Positions 45,368-54,873 of a stretch of 64,000 nucleotides of DNA are shown here, piece after piece (position 1 is the stretch's first letter; the number at the start of each line of letters is the position of its first letter). The position numbers and the translations under genes are program-made. This DNA comes from JAEUKA01 sp035328405 (lineage in GTDB: Bacteria > Myxococcota_A > Polyangia > Palsa-1104 > JAEUJZ01). Below the pieces are notes generated by a model, which searched no databases, was not told the DNA's origin, and worked only from the letters and a program-made list of their open reading frames with translations. The stretch lies in the NCBI GenBank assembly GCA_035328405.1, contig DAOLIT010000021.1, positions 12,756 through 76,755 of the forward strand, in the 5' to 3' direction.

Positions 45368-45690
45368 TGGTTTCATCTGGGAAGGCAAGGCGCTTGACAG
45401 CAAGCACCCTGGATTCAGGGAGGAAGAAAAAAGGGTTGCCAACAAGCGGCCTGGTTTCNNNNNNNNNNNNNNNNNNNNNNNNNNNNNNNNNNNNNNNNNN
45501 NNNNNNNNNNNNNNNNNNNNNNNNNNNNNNNNNNNNNNNNNNNNNNNNNNNNNNNNNNGCACCCTGGATTCAGGGAGGAAGAAAAAAGGGTTGCCAACAA
45601 GCGGCCTGGTTTCATCTGGGAAGGCAAGGCGCTTGACAGCAAGCACCCTGGATTCAGGGAGGAAGAAAAAAGGGTTGCCAACAAGCGGCC
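45368..45690. repeat. 84-bp tandem repeat array interrupted by assembly gap
   Basis: One full unit at 45368-45451 and the first bases of the next (45452-45458) precede the gap. After it come a partial unit (45559-45606) and a full unit (45607-45690); a degenerate start follows at 45691. Units are identical where seen. The period of 84 is a multiple of three, but neither strand gives a convincing protein start. Each unit has the short palindrome CCCTGGATTCAGGG next to an A-rich tract. It lies upstream of the minus-strand kinase and downstream of a lipoprotein gene. Confidence 0.93.
45459..45558. other. Assembly gap (100 N)
   Basis: Exactly 100 N, the convention for a gap of unknown length. 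It falls within the 84-bp tandem repeat, which explains the break. The real repeat number and length are unknown, and any frame drawn across it is artificial. Confidence 0.99.
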
Positions 45691-45739
45691 TGGTTTCGCC
45701 CTGGTTTCATTTGGGAAGCTGTGGCGCGTGGGGTATTGG

Positions 45740-46348
45740 TTACGGGGTTTCTTGTGCAGGCGGCTTGGGAGGGGGCTTTGGCGTTGCGTTTGCCTGGATG
45801 CGGCGATAGAGGCTGACGTTTTTTTGGACGGTGTCGCGGTCGTGGAAGGCGCGGAGCTTGGCGTCTTCCCATTCTCGATCCAGCTCGGTCAGGCCCCATG
45901 TGCGGTCGCCGACTTCGCTGCGCGCCAAACGGAACGGGTTTCCCGCCTGGGGTCCGCAAAAGGCCACGTCGGCTTGTTCGACTTGGACAGGCATCTGCTG
46001 TGCGACGCGAGCGCGAAAGGCGGGGGCGTACCGTTCGTGATACAGGACGCCGAACATGGCGCGCCCGCTCTCTTTTCCGGCGGCGTACAGGCGAGCGCGG
46101 GCCCCAGGCACAAGCGACGGTGGGTAGTGCTTTTGGATTTCGGCGGCCATGTCTCGATGGAGGGTGTGGACGGTCGAAATCGACCACTGCGTCGAAAGCA
46201 AAAGTGCGTCGTACACAGCGGGGCCATCGGCTTCCCAAATCGCGTCGCTCAACCGGGTGCAAGCGGTTTCAGGCGAACGGCCGCAACCGCACAGAACGGA
46301 AAAACAAAACGCGAAAAGACCGCAGCGATCGAGCTTCGCGAAGGTCAT
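45740..46348 (-). CDS. Hypothetical lipoprotein
   Basis: 202 residues. Signal ending in FSVLCGC fits a lipobox. The mature region is helical and begins CTRLSDAIWEADGPAVYDAL; the tail is Pro-rich (TPKPPPKPPAQ). No domain recognised. It overlaps the upstream small membrane protein by ATGA, forming a two-gene unit. Confidence 0.72.
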   Translation of the reverse strand: MTFAKLDRCGLFAFCFSVLCGCGRSPETACTRLSDAIWEADGPAVYDALLLSTQWSISTVHTLHRDMAAEIQKHYPPSLVPGARARLYAAGKESGRAMFGVLYHERYAPAFRARVAQQMPVQVEQADVAFCGPQAGNPFRLARSEVGDRTWGLTELDREWEDAKLRAFHDRDTVQKNVSLYRRIQANATPKPPPKPPAQETP

Positions 46349-46788
46349 GCGCTCGGCTCGTCGTCAGGCCCTTTTTCTTTAGGTGGATTGCTCGGCGAAA
46401 CATCCTGCGGGCTCGAGGTCCTTTTTTCGCTGTCCTTTTTCTGGGCAAGCAGGATCGATTGCCGTCGCAGGGTTTGGTGGTGAAGCACCAGCCGCATCTC
46501 GATGTAAAGCCCGATGATGAGCCACAGGAGCGGAAAACCCGGAAGCTCGAAACCGCGCACTTTGGCGAAGGTCAAAAGCCCGCCGACCATCGCAATCAGG
46601 GCGGCACCAGTGGGAATCGCAAGAGAGAAAACGCGCCTAAAGGCCAGAAACAAACCGCCGAACAGCAGCGCCGCTCCGACGATCAGATTGCCGGGCGCAG
46701 ACAAAAGCCCGAATGGATGGAAACGCACGACGGCAAATACGCCCATCATGCACATCATCACGACCAGGTAAGAGGTTTGTGATCGCAC
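46345..46788 (-). CDS. Small multi-span membrane protein
   Basis: 147 residues with about four hydrophobic segments (YLVVMMCMMGVFAVV, LIVGAALLFGGLFLAF, LAIPTGAALIAMVGGLL, FPLLWLIIGLYIEM) and a charged cytosolic tail rich in Lys/Glu/Pro. Unknown function. Coupled to the following lipoprotein by ATGA overlap. Confidence 0.7.
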   Translation of the reverse strand: MRSQTSYLVVMMCMMGVFAVVRFHPFGLLSAPGNLIVGAALLFGGLFLAFRRVFSLAIPTGAALIAMVGGLLTFAKVRGFELPGFPLLWLIIGLYIEMRLVLHHQTLRRQSILLAQKKDSEKRTSSPQDVSPSNPPKEKGPDDEPSA

Positions 46789-47152
46789 AGGAAACTTCCA
46801 CTTTCTTTCACCAGAACATCAACAGTTCATCAAAAAATCGGCACCGAGGTCGTCAAAACATCGGAAAAAACAACGCCAACAGGCGCCAAACCTACCGCAA
46901 GACGCCGCCTGGGTTTCCGAAAGCCTCCACTTTTGTTTTTTTCCGTCGGTCATTTTTTTTCGGCTTGCCGTGATCGGCCTGGCTTTGGTATTCAGGGCAC
47001 CTCTTTTGGCGAGCCGGTTGCTGGGTTCCCCGGCGGTCCGGTTCTGCGTCGCGCCTAGGTTCTCTGCTGAGTTCTGTGGGCAATTTCGTTTCATGTTGTT
47101 TGTTTCCGTGCGTGGTATGTCCACAGCGTCGATAAGTCGTGGGTGGTGAAGC
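46789..47152. other. Intergenic region upstream of dnaA, possible origin or promoter region
   Basis: 364 bp with no gene, between a divergent membrane gene and dnaA. It has T-rich runs near 46933-46970. TGTGGGCAA (47075-47083) and ATGTCCACA (47117-47125) match the DnaA box at 7 of 9 bases each. Two weak boxes are not enough to call oriC. It more likely contains the dnaA promoter and perhaps autoregulatory sites. Confidence 0.35.
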
Positions 47153-48658
47153 ATGCTGACCGATCTGCCATTTGAGAATTCCGCATCCGGGTCGCTCTGC
47201 TACGAGGTGAACACGACCGATCCATGGAGCGAAGCCTTGGCGGTGTTGGCTCAAAAGCTGTCTTCGCAAAATTTCGACCTGTGGTTCCGACCGATTCAGT
47301 GCCTGCGCGTCGAAGGCCGTTGCCTTCACCTTGTGGCCCCAAACCAATTCATCAAGGAATGGTTCGAGACGCACTACCAACAAGTCGTGCTCGATGTGAT
47401 CAAGCAGATCCATGGACGCGACTACAGCGTGGCCTGGCAAATCGAAGAACGGGCGTCGAATGAGCAGGCAGACGGCGAGCCGTCGGATTCGGTTTCAATC
47501 GGTGGGTTTTCCGAGCCTGCGTCTGCCGCGAAAAAACACAAAACGGGCCCCGCGCCTGGCAAGAAAACGGGGACTTCAGCTCGGCGGGCAGGCAAGAACG
47601 GGAAGCCGTTTTCCAATTCGGACACGGGCGAGGAATCGCAGGATCTTCTTTCGCGAAACACGTTCGATTCGTTTGTCGTGGGTCCATCGAATCAGCTCGC
47701 CGCAGCGGCTTGTCAGGCGGTCGCGGAAAGTCCCGGCGGAAAATACAACCCGCTCTTTTTGTACGGCTGCGTGGGTCTTGGGAAAACGCACTTGCTGCAT
47801 GCCGTCGGACACAAACTTCGCAGCCAGCATCCCGATTGGAACGTGGTCTACCTCAAGGCCGAGACGTTCATGAACGAGTACATCAAAGAGGTGCGCTCGG
47901 GCCGAATCGAGGAATTCCGCGCCAAATATCGCAACCAGACGGATGTGCTGCTCATGGACGACATCCAGTACCTGAGCGGCAAAGAGCGCACGCAAGACGA
48001 GTTTTTCCACACGTTCAACGCGCTGTTCGAGACGCATCGACAAATCGTCGTGACCGCCGACAAGTATCCGCACGAAATTCCCGACTTGGAAGATCGCATT
48101 CGGTCGCGGTTTCAGTGGGGACTCATCGCCGACATTCAGCCGCCCGATTTGGAAACACGGGTCGCGATTTTGAAGAAAAAAGCCGAACTCGATTCGATCG
48201 ACTTGCCGGATGACGTGGCGCTGTTTCTGGCGGCGAACATCAAGTCCAACGTGCGAGAGATGGAAGGCCTGCTCATCCGAGCCGCCGCGTGCGCGTCCCT
48301 GGAACAACGCCCGATCACCGTCGAGTACGTCCAAGACACGCTGCGGAATTTCCTGGGTCAGCAAGCCACCTATTTGAATGTCGAAGCGGTGCAGCGCGAG
48401 GTCGCCAATTATTTCGGCGTCAAAACGACGGACCTGTTGAGTTCGAGCCGGTTGCCTCAAGTTGCTCGACCGCGGCAAGTGGCGATGTATTTGTCGCGCA
48501 AGCTTTGCAAAACGAGCTTTCCCGAGCTTGGCCAAAAATTTGGCGGCAGGGATCACACGACAGTCATGTCGGCGTGCCGAAAGATGGAGGCACTGCTCGT
48601 CACAGAGCCGCAACTTTCAGGCGTGGTGCAAGAAATCGAACGGCATCTTCTCGTATAG
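47153..48658 (+). CDS. dnaA: Chromosomal replication initiator protein DnaA
   Basis: 501 residues. Domain I: WSEALAVLAQKLSSQNFDLWF. Domain II is a low-complexity linker (AAKKHKTGPAPGKKTG). The AAA+ domain has Walker A GCVGLGKTHLLHAVG and Walker B VLLMDDIQYL, with sensor RIRSRFQWG. The DNA-binding signature GGRDHTTVMSACRKM lies near the C-terminus. Usual neighbours dnaN, recF, gyrB and rpmH are absent on both sides. Confidence 0.97.
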   Translation: MLTDLPFENSASGSLCYEVNTTDPWSEALAVLAQKLSSQNFDLWFRPIQCLRVEGRCLHLVAPNQFIKEWFETHYQQVVLDVIKQIHGRDYSVAWQIEERASNEQADGEPSDSVSIGGFSEPASAAKKHKTGPAPGKKTGTSARRAGKNGKPFSNSDTGEESQDLLSRNTFDSFVVGPSNQLAAAACQAVAESPGGKYNPLFLYGCVGLGKTHLLHAVGHKLRSQHPDWNVVYLKAETFMNEYIKEVRSGRIEEFRAKYRNQTDVLLMDDIQYLSGKERTQDEFFHTFNALFETHRQIVVTADKYPHEIPDLEDRIRSRFQWGLIADIQPPDLETRVAILKKKAELDSIDLPDDVALFLAANIKSNVREMEGLLIRAAACASLEQRPITVEYVQDTLRNFLGQQATYLNVEAVQREVANYFGVKTTDLLSSSRLPQVARPRQVAMYLSRKLCKTSFPELGQKFGGRDHTTVMSACRKMEALLVTEPQLSGVVQEIERHLLV

Positions 48659-48684
48659 GGTTGGCCTTGCTTTTGGTTTGACAC

Positions 48685-49425
48685 ATGTATCCGGCGGTAG
48701 AAAAAGAGCAGCGACAGCGCATCTGCACGGTGTGTGAACGGCTGTATCAAAAGGGCCTGATTGCCGCAGGGGACGGCAATGTGTCGGTGCGTGTTTCGGA
48801 CGGGCAGGTGCTCGTCACGCCGTCGGGTTTTCACAAGGGCTTCATTCGGCCTGCGGACCTGTGCGTGGCGGATTTGTCAGGCCGACGTTTGCGCGGCGAT
48901 CACAATCCGTCGTCGGAATTTGCGATGCACGCACTCGTGTACAAGGAACGGGCCGATGTGTCGTCGGTCGTGCATGCGCATCCTCCGTTTGTCGTCGCGC
49001 TTGCGCTTGCGGGCGTGCCGCTTGTCGATTGCGTGCTCAGCGAGACGTGTTTGTTGCTGGGGCCGGTGCCGACTGCGTCGTATTCGACGCCGACCACACA
49101 AGAAGTGCCGGATTCGTTGCGCCCGTTTGTGCGAAAGGCCAATGCCATTGTGATGCAGCGACACGGCGCGCTGACGATGGGCCGCACCGTGGAAGAAGCC
49201 TGGCAGCGCATGGAAGCTTTGGAGCACGCGGCCAAAATCATCCACGCCGCGCGGATGCTCGGAGAGGTGACGCCGCTGCCCGCCCGCGACACGCAAAAAC
49301 TCGAACAATTGGCCGAGCAGTTGGGCATTCCGCGCCCGCCCACTGCGTTTGCGGCCCCGACGCACGATGCCGACGAACATGCACTCATCGAAGCGGTGCT
49401 GCGCAAGTTGGGTGTTCGTTCGTAA
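48685..49425 (+). CDS. Class II aldolase/adducin-family protein
   Basis: 246 residues. Family pattern: LIAAGDGNVSVRV, VTPSGFHKGFI, SSEFAMHALVYKER, VVHAHPPFVVALA with two zinc histidines and IVMQRHGALTMGRT with the third. Resembles fuculose-1-phosphate aldolase and related epimerases. It starts 26 bp after dnaA, likely by chance of genome arrangement. A C-terminal 35-residue extension is not part of the fold. Substrate unknown. Confidence 0.87.
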   Translation: MYPAVEKEQRQRICTVCERLYQKGLIAAGDGNVSVRVSDGQVLVTPSGFHKGFIRPADLCVADLSGRRLRGDHNPSSEFAMHALVYKERADVSSVVHAHPPFVVALALAGVPLVDCVLSETCLLLGPVPTASYSTPTTQEVPDSLRPFVRKANAIVMQRHGALTMGRTVEEAWQRMEALEHAAKIIHAARMLGEVTPLPARDTQKLEQLAEQLGIPRPPTAFAAPTHDADEHALIEAVLRKLGVRS

Positions 49426-49474
49426 GACGTTTTCGTCGAGCCGTCCGCGTTTCGATTGACCCTAAAATGGCGGA

Positions 49475-52078
49475 ATGGGAACAAGCGACGGGTCGGCGCG
49501 GACGGAAAAGCGGTGGCTATTCGGAATTGTGCTTCTGCTCTGCGGCGCGGTGTTGGGGCATCGCGCATACCGGGCGGTTCTGACGGAGCGAGCAAAAGAA
49601 GCCGTTCGGTTCAAAAAGAAGGCCGCTGACGAACATTTCAAGCAGGTGAAACATGCGCTCGGGCGGGGCGACACTGTGTCCGCGCTTCTCTGGCTCGACA
49701 AAGCGTATTCGTCGGGGAATCCCGATCCGCGAGCGCGCTTTTTGTTGCCGCACTTGACGCGCACATTGGCCCAAACGGTCGCCGTTTTGCCGCACGACGG
49801 CGAAGTGACCAGCGCGACTTTTGTAAGCGATGGACAGCGCGTGCTCACAACGAGTGCGGACGGGGTGGCGCGGTTGTGGTCGGTTCCCGATGGAAAACTT
49901 GTGCGTTCGCTTCAAAAAATCGAGGGTGCGCTGGTTTCTGCATGGCTGGCGAGCGACGGCAAGCATTGGGTCACGCTCGACCAAGAAGGCTTCGTCCGCT
50001 TGTATGACGACACACACGATGTTCCGCTTGCGGTGTTGTCCGATGGGGGGAAAGCGCAACCGCTCACGATGTTTTCGATGACCGCGAATGCAGAGCGTTG
50101 TGTGGCGGTGGCTGCGACGGAAAAAACGCGCGGTGCGCTGCTCTTTTCAGGCCAAACGGGCGCGCTCGTGGCGCGGTTGGAAGGTCACGAGGCAAACGTA
50201 TTTGCGGCGCTTGCGGACCCGACGGGTCGTCGCATCGTTACGGCTTCGCCCAAAACCGTGAAACTGTGGGATGCGACGCAAGGCACAGCGGTCGCGACGC
50301 TTGCGGGGCACCAAGACGATGTGCGCGACGCGGTGTTTTCCCCCGATGGAACCCGCGTGGTGACGAGCAGCTCCGATCGCACGGCTCGGTTGTGGGATGC
50401 AGAAACCGGCGCGCTCGTGGCGGTGCTGGAAGGACACCAGGGCACGGTGCATTCAGCGTCGTTTACCTTGTTGCAAGGCCGCGCGGTCATGACGGTCAGC
50501 GCAGACGGCACAGCGAGGTTGTGGGACAAAACAACCGGTGCGCCGATGTTTGCCCCCGTCACGCATCCCAGGCGCAGCCAGATGCTCGCGCTGACCAAAG
50601 ACGGCGGGCGGATGGTGGTCTTGTCCGAAAACAGCCAGCTTGAACTGTGGGACCGCATTTTGGGCCACATGCGAGGCCAGCTTCTGGGGCATGCGGGCGG
50701 AGTGGTGTCGATTTCGTTTTCACAGACGGGGAGTCGCATCGTGACGGCGGGCATGGATGGAATCGCTCGCATCCACGACGGTCGGTCGGGGCAGCCGTTG
50801 CTGTCGCTCCGCGGACACCACGGACGTGTGCTTAGCGCCGCATTTTCGCCCGATGGCCAGTTGGTGTTGACCGGCAGCAAAGATGGCACTGCGCGTCTTT
50901 CTCGCTCGCAAATTGACGAATTTCCAAGGCCGCTTCTGGGGCACGCCAGCGAGGTGGTTTCGCTCGCGTTTTCTCCGGATGGCCAAAAACTTCTGTCGGC
51001 CAGCCGCGAGGGGAAAGCGGCGCTTTGGGACACGGCGAGCGCCGACCGGCTCGCGGAATGGCCGCTGCATGGCATCGACGAAGCGCGTTTTGTGGGTCAA
51101 AAAACTGCGTCGCTCGAAATCCTGACCCTTGCGCGCGGCGGAGAGGGCAGCACGGGCAAAATTCCCTTCGCACTGCGTTTTTACGACGCCCAAAGCCACG
51201 CTCAAACCCAAACCGGGGGCGGTGACCTGTCGCAGGGGGCGTTCCTGGCCGCGTCGGCAGATGGTTCGTTTCTTCTCACGGACACGGACGGCCAAGCCGA
51301 CTTGTGGACTCGATCGGGTCCGCTTGCGCCGCTTCAAAAACAGGGTCCTTTGTTGCAACAACCGACCCAGAAAACAGCCGTCGTGTTTTCGCGCAACAAC
51401 CGTTTTGTGGCGATGGGCAGCCGCACGGGTGAGGTTTCCGTCTATGACCTACCGCGACGCACCCCGCCGATTGCGCTTTCGCGGCATGAGACAGCCGTTT
51501 CGACGGTGGCGTTTTCGCCCGACGAGACGTTCCTTGCGACGGCTTCGCAAGACGGCCTTGTCAAGCTGCACGATCTGGCCGGACGCCGCGTCGTCGCTAC
51601 GATGACCGGCCACCAAGGCCAGGTGCGTTTTGTCCAGTTTTCCCCCGATGGCACGCGCCTTTTGCTCATTGATGTCAGTGAACGGGCCTGGCTTCGAGAC
51701 GGCCACGACGGGCGTTTGATTGCCGCGTTGCCCAAACACACCAGTCGCGCATACGTGGACATTGCGATGAGCCCGGACAGCACCCGGCTCGCGACGTGCG
51801 GCGACGACCTGCGCGTCTTCGACCTGGAAAGCGGCGAGTTTTTGGTCCAGTTCGACGACCAGGCCCAGAAAGACCTGCTGACGGTGTGCGTGTTTTCTCC
51901 TTCTGGAAGTCGGCTCGCGATCGGCACGATGCTCGGCCACCTTTCGCTCCGCGACGTGCATGTCGAAACGCGGCCTGCCGTGGCTGTTCACCAAGAACTG
52001 CTTGGTCTGTCCGCCTTCGCCGACCTTGAGGTCAAGATGCGCAAAGCCGAAGTCTTGCGCCAGCAGCCGAAGCCATAG
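49475..52078 (+). CDS. Membrane-anchored WD40-repeat protein
   Basis: 867 residues. One N-terminal membrane helix (WLFGIVLLLCGAVLGH) and a short coiled region are followed by about 14 WD40 blades; typical ones are SPDGTRVVTSSSDRTARLWD, SPDGQLVLTGSKDGTARL and SPDETFLATASQDG. That allows two seven-bladed propellers, probably periplasmic. No enzymatic domain seen. Likely a protein-interaction scaffold. Confidence 0.85.
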   Translation: MGTSDGSARTEKRWLFGIVLLLCGAVLGHRAYRAVLTERAKEAVRFKKKAADEHFKQVKHALGRGDTVSALLWLDKAYSSGNPDPRARFLLPHLTRTLAQTVAVLPHDGEVTSATFVSDGQRVLTTSADGVARLWSVPDGKLVRSLQKIEGALVSAWLASDGKHWVTLDQEGFVRLYDDTHDVPLAVLSDGGKAQPLTMFSMTANAERCVAVAATEKTRGALLFSGQTGALVARLEGHEANVFAALADPTGRRIVTASPKTVKLWDATQGTAVATLAGHQDDVRDAVFSPDGTRVVTSSSDRTARLWDAETGALVAVLEGHQGTVHSASFTLLQGRAVMTVSADGTARLWDKTTGAPMFAPVTHPRRSQMLALTKDGGRMVVLSENSQLELWDRILGHMRGQLLGHAGGVVSISFSQTGSRIVTAGMDGIARIHDGRSGQPLLSLRGHHGRVLSAAFSPDGQLVLTGSKDGTARLSRSQIDEFPRPLLGHASEVVSLAFSPDGQKLLSASREGKAALWDTASADRLAEWPLHGIDEARFVGQKTASLEILTLARGGEGSTGKIPFALRFYDAQSHAQTQTGGGDLSQGAFLAASADGSFLLTDTDGQADLWTRSGPLAPLQKQGPLLQQPTQKTAVVFSRNNRFVAMGSRTGEVSVYDLPRRTPPIALSRHETAVSTVAFSPDETFLATASQDGLVKLHDLAGRRVVATMTGHQGQVRFVQFSPDGTRLLLIDVSERAWLRDGHDGRLIAALPKHTSRAYVDIAMSPDSTRLATCGDDLRVFDLESGEFLVQFDDQAQKDLLTVCVFSPSGSRLAIGTMLGHLSLRDVHVETRPAVAVHQELLGLSAFADLEVKMRKAEVLRQQPKP

Positions 52079-52170
52079 CGCGCCTGAATCTGTGCAGAAA
52101 CGCACAGTCTGCGCGGCATCGCACACGGCTTGCTCCGTCGCGAACAAGTTTTGTACGTTGCGCGGTCATC

Positions 52171-54840
52171 GTGTCCGACGAACACACGTCTGTGAAAAAA
52201 GAACGGGGCGGTTTTGTGGCCAAGATGCTGGCCGCGCCGGGTTTGCTGTTGTTGCTCACGCTCGTCGTGGGGGTTGTGGGTTTGTTCGGGGCGAGCAAGC
52301 TCAAGAGCGAGGAAGACCTGCTGACGTTTTTGCCGGAAGCGGACAAGGACGTGGCGGTGTTTCGCGACGTGGCAGCGCGTTTTGGAGCGATGCGGGTCGC
52401 GCTCTTGGGGGTCGCGCCGAAACCGGGGCACACGCTGTTTTCGCACGACGTGCTGTCGCGGATCGACCGACTTTCTGTGCAAATCAAGAACACGACGGGA
52501 GTCGATCGTGTGGTTTCACCGACGACGATCAACGACTTTGTACCGATCGAGGGCGGCGTGGATTTGGCGCTGCTCGTGCCGCAACCAATTCCGTCCGATG
52601 AAGCGTCGCTGTCGCGCATCCGCAGCCGGGCGCTCAGCCAGCCGACGATTGCCGGAAACGTGGTCTCGCGAGACGGAGAAGCGGGACTTTTCCTGATTTT
52701 CATCGGCGAAAGCGTTTCGACGCAAAAACTCGCCTCGGCGATTGAAGCGATGGCGCAAAAGGAATTGGGCCCGGTGGCAAACCTGTATTTCGGGGGAGCG
52801 CCGTTTGCAGGCCAGGCGATCTACGACGACACGCAACGAGACGTGCAACGGCTGGTGCCGATTTCTCTGCTGTTGTTTTTGTTCGTGGTGCTGTCGGCGT
52901 TTCGGGATTTTCTGTCGGTGCTTCTGACGGTCGGAACGGTGGGTCTGTCGGTGCTGTTTTCGCTGGGGATTTTGGGGCTGCACGGAGACAAATTCACGGT
53001 CGTGATGGGCACGTTGCCGCTGGTGCTGTTTGCGTCGGGGAGCCAGTACGCGATTCACATTTTGGGCCGATACGCGCTGATTCGATCGGCAGAGCCGGGC
53101 AAGACGGCGCTCGTTGCGGCGAAAGAGGCACTTTCCATCGCGGGGCCTCCCGTCATCGTCGCGGCGCTGAACTGCTGCGTGGGTTTTCTGTCGTTTTTGG
53201 TGATGAACATCGGCGCGATGCGGCTTTTTGGAATGGCGTGTTGCGTCGGAATCGTCGTGTGCTGCGCGTTTTCGTTGTCGGTGGTTCCGTCGGTGGTCGC
53301 CAGTTTTCAAGAGGAACGTCCAGCAACGGAAGCGCGTTTTGTGAAGCTCGGGGCGTTTTTGGACCGCTTGTTTCATTGGGTTCGCAGGCAACGGGTCGCG
53401 GTGGTGCTGTGTGTGGTTGGTCTGTCGGGCGTGTGCGGATATTTCATGACGCGCGTGACGGTGAAAATGGAACCGAAAGCGTTTTTCCGGCCTGGTTCGG
53501 CTCCAGCGCTGGCGCAGAATTTTCTCGACGAGAAATTTGGTGGAGCTGCGTTCGTCCAAGTGCTGTTCGAGGGGGAAATGACCGATCCAAAAGCACTGCA
53601 CGAGGTCAGGCGGCTGGCCGCGTTTGCTCGGTCGCTGCCGGGCGTGACGCAGGTGCAACACATCGTGCAACCGCTCGCTATCGTCGGAGATTCGATGGCG
53701 GGGCTGCAAGGTCTGCCGCAAAATGCGCAACAAGTCGTGTCGCTGCTGTTCTTTTTGGAAGGGGAACCGTCGCTGCGGACGATGCTGGCTGCCGATCGGA
53801 AATCGGTGCTCGTGCATGTTCGCGTGCTGGGGGATGCGGCGGTGGTGGTGCGCGCGTTGCGAAACTATCTGGGCGGTCGTTTTCCGCAACCTCCGAAAGG
53901 GACCAGCCACGCGGAACTTGCGGAGGAACTTTCGTGGTTGTTGCCGCCTGAAAAGCGCGAAACGACGCGACCGATTCTGCTGCAAACGATCGAGGGCATC
54001 GCACAAGAGGGCCTCGGTCTGTCCGGCACGCTTCTGCAGGCGAAAACCGACGCGAAAACGGGCGAAAACTCGGACGTGGATGCAGCGGCGGAAGAACAAA
54101 AACGCATGTCGATGGCGCAAGCGGAAGCCAAGCGCCGTTTGTTTGCGGTGCTGGGACAAACGACTGCGCAGAATGGGAAAACGAATGGGGTTCCGAGCGC
54201 AGATTTCGATGCGTGGGTTTCGTGGGTGGCGGCGGCGGTTTTGCAACCTCCGGCTGAGGCTGGGCCTGGTTCTGCCCTTTCGGCGAAACTGACGGGGGAG
54301 CCGCTGCTGGATGATGCGTTTTCGCGAGCCGTCGATCGAAACCAATGGGCGAGTTTGGGGCTCGCGCTCGTCGGCGTGCTGCTGGTGTTGTGTGTTGCAC
54401 AAAGGTCTTTGTCGGGAGCGATTTTATCGACGCTGCCGGCGGTGATGGCGCTTGCGGTGGTGTTCGGTGTGCTCGGTTTTTTGGGAAAGCCGATCGATTT
54501 GGGTACGTCTCTGGTCGGTTCGATGGTGACGAGTTCGGGGGCCGATTTTGCGATGCACTACATGTGGTATCTGCGACGGTATCCAGCGAGCGAGGTGGTC
54601 CCGCGCGTCGGTCCGGTGATTCTGACGACGGCGATTGTGTTGGGGCTGGCGATGGGCGTGATGATGCTGGGAGCTTCGCCGCCCTTGCGTTTGTTTGGCG
54701 CGCTCGCAGCGACGGGAATGCTCCTGTCTGCGACGTTCACGTTCTTGCTTTTGCCTGCTTTGCTTGGGAAGTTGCCCCAAGAACCCACGGTCAAAGAACA
54801 CAAGGCCGAAAAACACTCGGCCCAAGAACTCCCGTTTTGA
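52171..54840 (+). CDS. MMPL/RND-family exporter
   Basis: 889 residues, GTG start. Two homologous halves of one helix, a periplasmic domain and five or six helices: first half VLLTVGTVGLSVLFSLGILGL, SGSQYAIHILGRY, second half VFGVLGFLGKPIDL, GADFAMHYMWYLRR. The central region is a long hydrophilic loop with an acidic/Lys stretch (about 610-660). Substrates of MMPL members are usually lipids or hydrophobic compounds. It heads a three-gene set with a LolA-like protein and an outer-membrane protein. Confidence 0.88.
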   Translation: MSDEHTSVKKERGGFVAKMLAAPGLLLLLTLVVGVVGLFGASKLKSEEDLLTFLPEADKDVAVFRDVAARFGAMRVALLGVAPKPGHTLFSHDVLSRIDRLSVQIKNTTGVDRVVSPTTINDFVPIEGGVDLALLVPQPIPSDEASLSRIRSRALSQPTIAGNVVSRDGEAGLFLIFIGESVSTQKLASAIEAMAQKELGPVANLYFGGAPFAGQAIYDDTQRDVQRLVPISLLLFLFVVLSAFRDFLSVLLTVGTVGLSVLFSLGILGLHGDKFTVVMGTLPLVLFASGSQYAIHILGRYALIRSAEPGKTALVAAKEALSIAGPPVIVAALNCCVGFLSFLVMNIGAMRLFGMACCVGIVVCCAFSLSVVPSVVASFQEERPATEARFVKLGAFLDRLFHWVRRQRVAVVLCVVGLSGVCGYFMTRVTVKMEPKAFFRPGSAPALAQNFLDEKFGGAAFVQVLFEGEMTDPKALHEVRRLAAFARSLPGVTQVQHIVQPLAIVGDSMAGLQGLPQNAQQVVSLLFFLEGEPSLRTMLAADRKSVLVHVRVLGDAAVVVRALRNYLGGRFPQPPKGTSHAELAEELSWLLPPEKRETTRPILLQTIEGIAQEGLGLSGTLLQAKTDAKTGENSDVDAAAEEQKRMSMAQAEAKRRLFAVLGQTTAQNGKTNGVPSADFDAWVSWVAAAVLQPPAEAGPGSALSAKLTGEPLLDDAFSRAVDRNQWASLGLALVGVLLVLCVAQRSLSGAILSTLPAVMALAVVFGVLGFLGKPIDLGTSLVGSMVTSSGADFAMHYMWYLRRYPASEVVPRVGPVILTTAIVLGLAMGVMMLGASPPLRLFGALAATGMLLSATFTFLLLPALLGKLPQEPTVKEHKAEKHSAQELPF

Positions 54841-54873
54841 ACCACTTGGCGCGAGTTTGCGCGAGGAGAAACA

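Noticed and set aside
45404..45430. CCCTGGATTCAGGG palindrome with nearby A-tract as a terminator
   Set aside because: On the minus strand the T-tract comes before the stem, and on the plus strand an A-tract follows, so the order is wrong for intrinsic termination.
44350..45636. Long plus-strand frame antisense to the second PEGA kinase and crossing the N gap
   Set aside because: It is a codon-pattern shadow of the kinase and includes unknown bases.
45404..45690. 84-bp array as a CRISPR or coding repeat
   Set aside because: There are no spacers between units, and neither strand gives a start with ribosome binding site or a plausible fold.
46789..47152. Firm oriC call upstream of dnaA
   Set aside because: Only two 7-of-9 DnaA-box matches and no clear AT-rich unwinding element, so evidence is too thin.
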